A stretch of DNA of 64,000 nucleotides from the NCBI RefSeq assembly GCF_028369105.1, contig NZ_JAQNDO010000001.1:12246501-12310500 (forward strand), given 5' to 3'. Position 1 is the first letter of the stretch. Each line of letters starts with the position of its first letter. The notes beneath the pieces are model-generated. The model did not search any database. It saw nothing but the letters and a program-made list of their open reading frames with translations, and was not told the DNA's origin. The stretch comes from Polyangium mundeleinium (GTDB lineage Bacteria; Myxococcota_A; Polyangia; Polyangiales; Polyangiaceae). Below, in pieces: positions 62,898 to 64,000 of the stretch. The position numbers and the translations under genes were made by a program.

Positions 62898-64000
62898 TCA
62901 CCGCGCTCGCAGCGATTCGAGCGCGCGCGCCACCGCTGGGAAGCGCGCGGCGAGGGTGCGCTCGATCCATCGGTTCCCCAGGATGATCACGAGGAACAGA
63001 GGACCCAAGAGGCAAACGGCTTCGATCGACGTGCGTGCGGCCGGGTAGAGAGCGTAGGCGACAGCGAGGGCGAGCACGCCGGCGAGCAGCACCACGCCGG
63101 CGTGCCACAGCGACCAGCGCGGCATCGTCGACAGATGCGGCAGGTAGGGCGTGACCTCGAGGAGTCCGCGCTCCACCGCGGACTTGCAGGCCAGAGGCGG
63201 CAGCGCCACGAAGAGGTGGTCGTCTCCGTGGGTCTCGACGGAGAACAGGCGCAGCTCGCACCCCAGCGCGTGGGCGCGGGCGTTGCAGAGGTCGACGAAA
63301 TCGAAGACATCCATGGCCTCTTCGCTCTCCGCCCAGGCGCGGATCTCGGCGTCGAAGCACGCGTCCTCTGGCACGCCGATCATCTTCGGCAGCTCTCCCC
63401 AGGCGTCCCCGTCCTTGTGGTCGAAGCTGTGAAGCCAGCGCTTCCCCTTGCGAACGGCAAGGTCGTCGGAGCCACTGGCGGCGTAGAGCAGCAACCACAC
63501 CTCCTCGGAGCCGCTCTCGTGGAACTGCCATCGGCCCTCTCCCTTGTCGTACTCGGCCCAGGAATTCAGGCCCTCGCCGACATCGTCCACGAAATCGTCA
63601 AGGGAGACCCTGCGGAGCCGTCCCGTCACCGCCGCGAAGTCGGTGAGCCAGGTGGAAAGCCGGTACTGCCGCGCCGCCGGGCGCGCCCCGAAGACCTCGA
63701 GCATGGGGCCGAGGTGGGGGGCCCGGGCCACGAGCGCCTGCTCCACGCCGGCCCGTAGCGAGGCGAGCCTTGCGACCTCGACGACGTCGAGCGCCACGCT
63801 CGGGTTGCGCCGGGTGAGCGAGGGGATGGCTTCGCCTGCAAGCGACGTCAGCCCGCGGAGGAGCGCGCTCACCTCGCCGTCCGGCAGGACGCGCCCGTCC
63901 ACCATCCCGGCGATCCGGAGCTGCCGGAAGCGCTCCGATAGCTCGAAGGCAAAGGCCTCGGGCGCACGCGTGTAAAGGGTGACGCGCAGTTGAAGCAGGA
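62898..64000 (-). CDS. unknown protein with two C-terminal membrane helices (5' end outside window)
   Basis: The frame is open through the right edge and reads as natural protein there (LLQLRVTLYTRAPEAFAFELSERFRQLRIAG before the internal Met at 63905), so the true start lies beyond 64000. The visible part is ~366 residues: a helical region, a soluble alpha/beta domain (YDKGEGRWQFHESGSEEVWLLLYAASGSDDLAVRKGKRWLHSFDHKDGDAWG; LGCELRLFSVETHGDDHLFVALP), then two membrane helices (WHAGVVLLAGVLALAVAYALY and AVCLLGPLFLVIILG) near the C terminus. I do not recognise the family. Probably a gene of the cassette array, followed by the R'' box at 62863. Confidence 0.7.
   Translation of the reverse strand, partial: LLQLRVTLYTRAPEAFAFELSERFRQLRIAGMVDGRVLPDGEVSALLRGLTSLAGEAIPSLTRRNPSVALDVVEVARLASLRAGVEQALVARAPHLGPMLEVFGARPAARQYRLSTWLTDFAAVTGRLRRVSLDDFVDDVGEGLNSWAEYDKGEGRWQFHESGSEEVWLLLYAASGSDDLAVRKGKRWLHSFDHKDGDAWGELPKMIGVPEDACFDAEIRAWAESEEAMDVFDFVDLCNARAHALGCELRLFSVETHGDDHLFVALPPLACKSAVERGLLEVTPYLPHLSTMPRWSLWHAGVVLLAGVLALAVAYALYPAARTSIEAVCLLGPLFLVIILGNRWIERTLAARFPAVARALESLRAR

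Larger units (their letters stand above)
61114..64000 (-). mobile_element. integron-type gene-cassette array (attC-flanked ORFs)
   Basis: At least three minus-strand ORFs without homology to each other lie head-to-tail. They are separated by sites with the attC layout (R'' box RYYYAAC, L'' and L' arms complementary apart from one extra base, R' box GTTRRRY), oriented as for cassettes read leftwards. Starts and stops are tightly packed against the sites: one ORF ends inside GTTAGGC and the next starts about ten bases later. The genes encode an ATP-grasp protein, a DUF-like protein and a membrane protein, and codon use is less G/C-biased than in neighbouring genes. No integrase is in view; it would be expected to the right, past 64000. 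Confidence 0.75.

Overview
The window is very GC-rich, with strong G/C at third codon positions. It encodes families typical of large-genome myxobacteria: MopE-type metal-binding lipoproteins, transmembrane Ser/Thr kinases next to TPR/PEGA-like proteins, FHA-type enhancer-binding proteins, VIT/VWA proteins and many Ser/Gly-rich lipoproteins. I infer a Myxococcota chromosome, probably Polyangiales; this rests on gene content only. I see no rRNA or tRNA, no IS transposase and no CRISPR array.

Layout. 0-10.8 kb (minus): a partial CE2-like esterase, a PAS histidine kinase, a DUF3604 lipoprotein, two further lipoproteins (one MopE-like with a beta-helix), then a Ser/Thr kinase with its TPR/PEGA-like partner. 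10.9-18.5 kb: FHA-AAA+-Fis activator, an unknown helical protein, a VIT/zinc-ribbon/double-VWA protein and a TPR-like protein. 18.7-22.8 kb (plus): Old Yellow Enzyme, VanW protein and an unknown.

22.8-33 kb is accessory and unusual. A four-gene plus-strand cassette has an A-B-A'-B'-propeller design. It lies among three minus-strand genes built from shuffled, duplicated domains, two of which carry a segment like the ribosomal L7/L12 C-terminal domain and share a near-identical upstream element. A Tat-exported cytokinin-dehydrogenase-like flavoenzyme and a 43-bp tandem array upstream of a paralogous helical-protein gene complete the block.

33-45 kb holds a frameshifted membrane-anchored gene, a coiled-coil protein, BtpA, a GT-C-like membrane enzyme and a coherent starch/maltodextrin module: LamB-like porin, GH13 amylase lipoprotein, MalK, a natural MalE-MalF fusion, and MalG. 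45-57.3 kb contains an M1-like peptidase lipoprotein, a second kinase + TPR pair with a perfect inverted repeat upstream, a second copy of the helical-protein family, a TPR/metallopeptidase, a KamA-type radical SAM enzyme and lactate dehydrogenase.

57.4-60.6 kb contains a small helical protein preceded by a ten-unit 43-bp array, a DUF1254 protein and an ECF-like sigma factor. 61.1-64 kb looks like an integron-type cassette array: minus-strand ORFs separated by attC sites, one with complementary L boxes differing by a single extra base, as expected for attC. No integrase is visible; it could lie beyond the right edge, or this could be an integrase-less array (CALIN).
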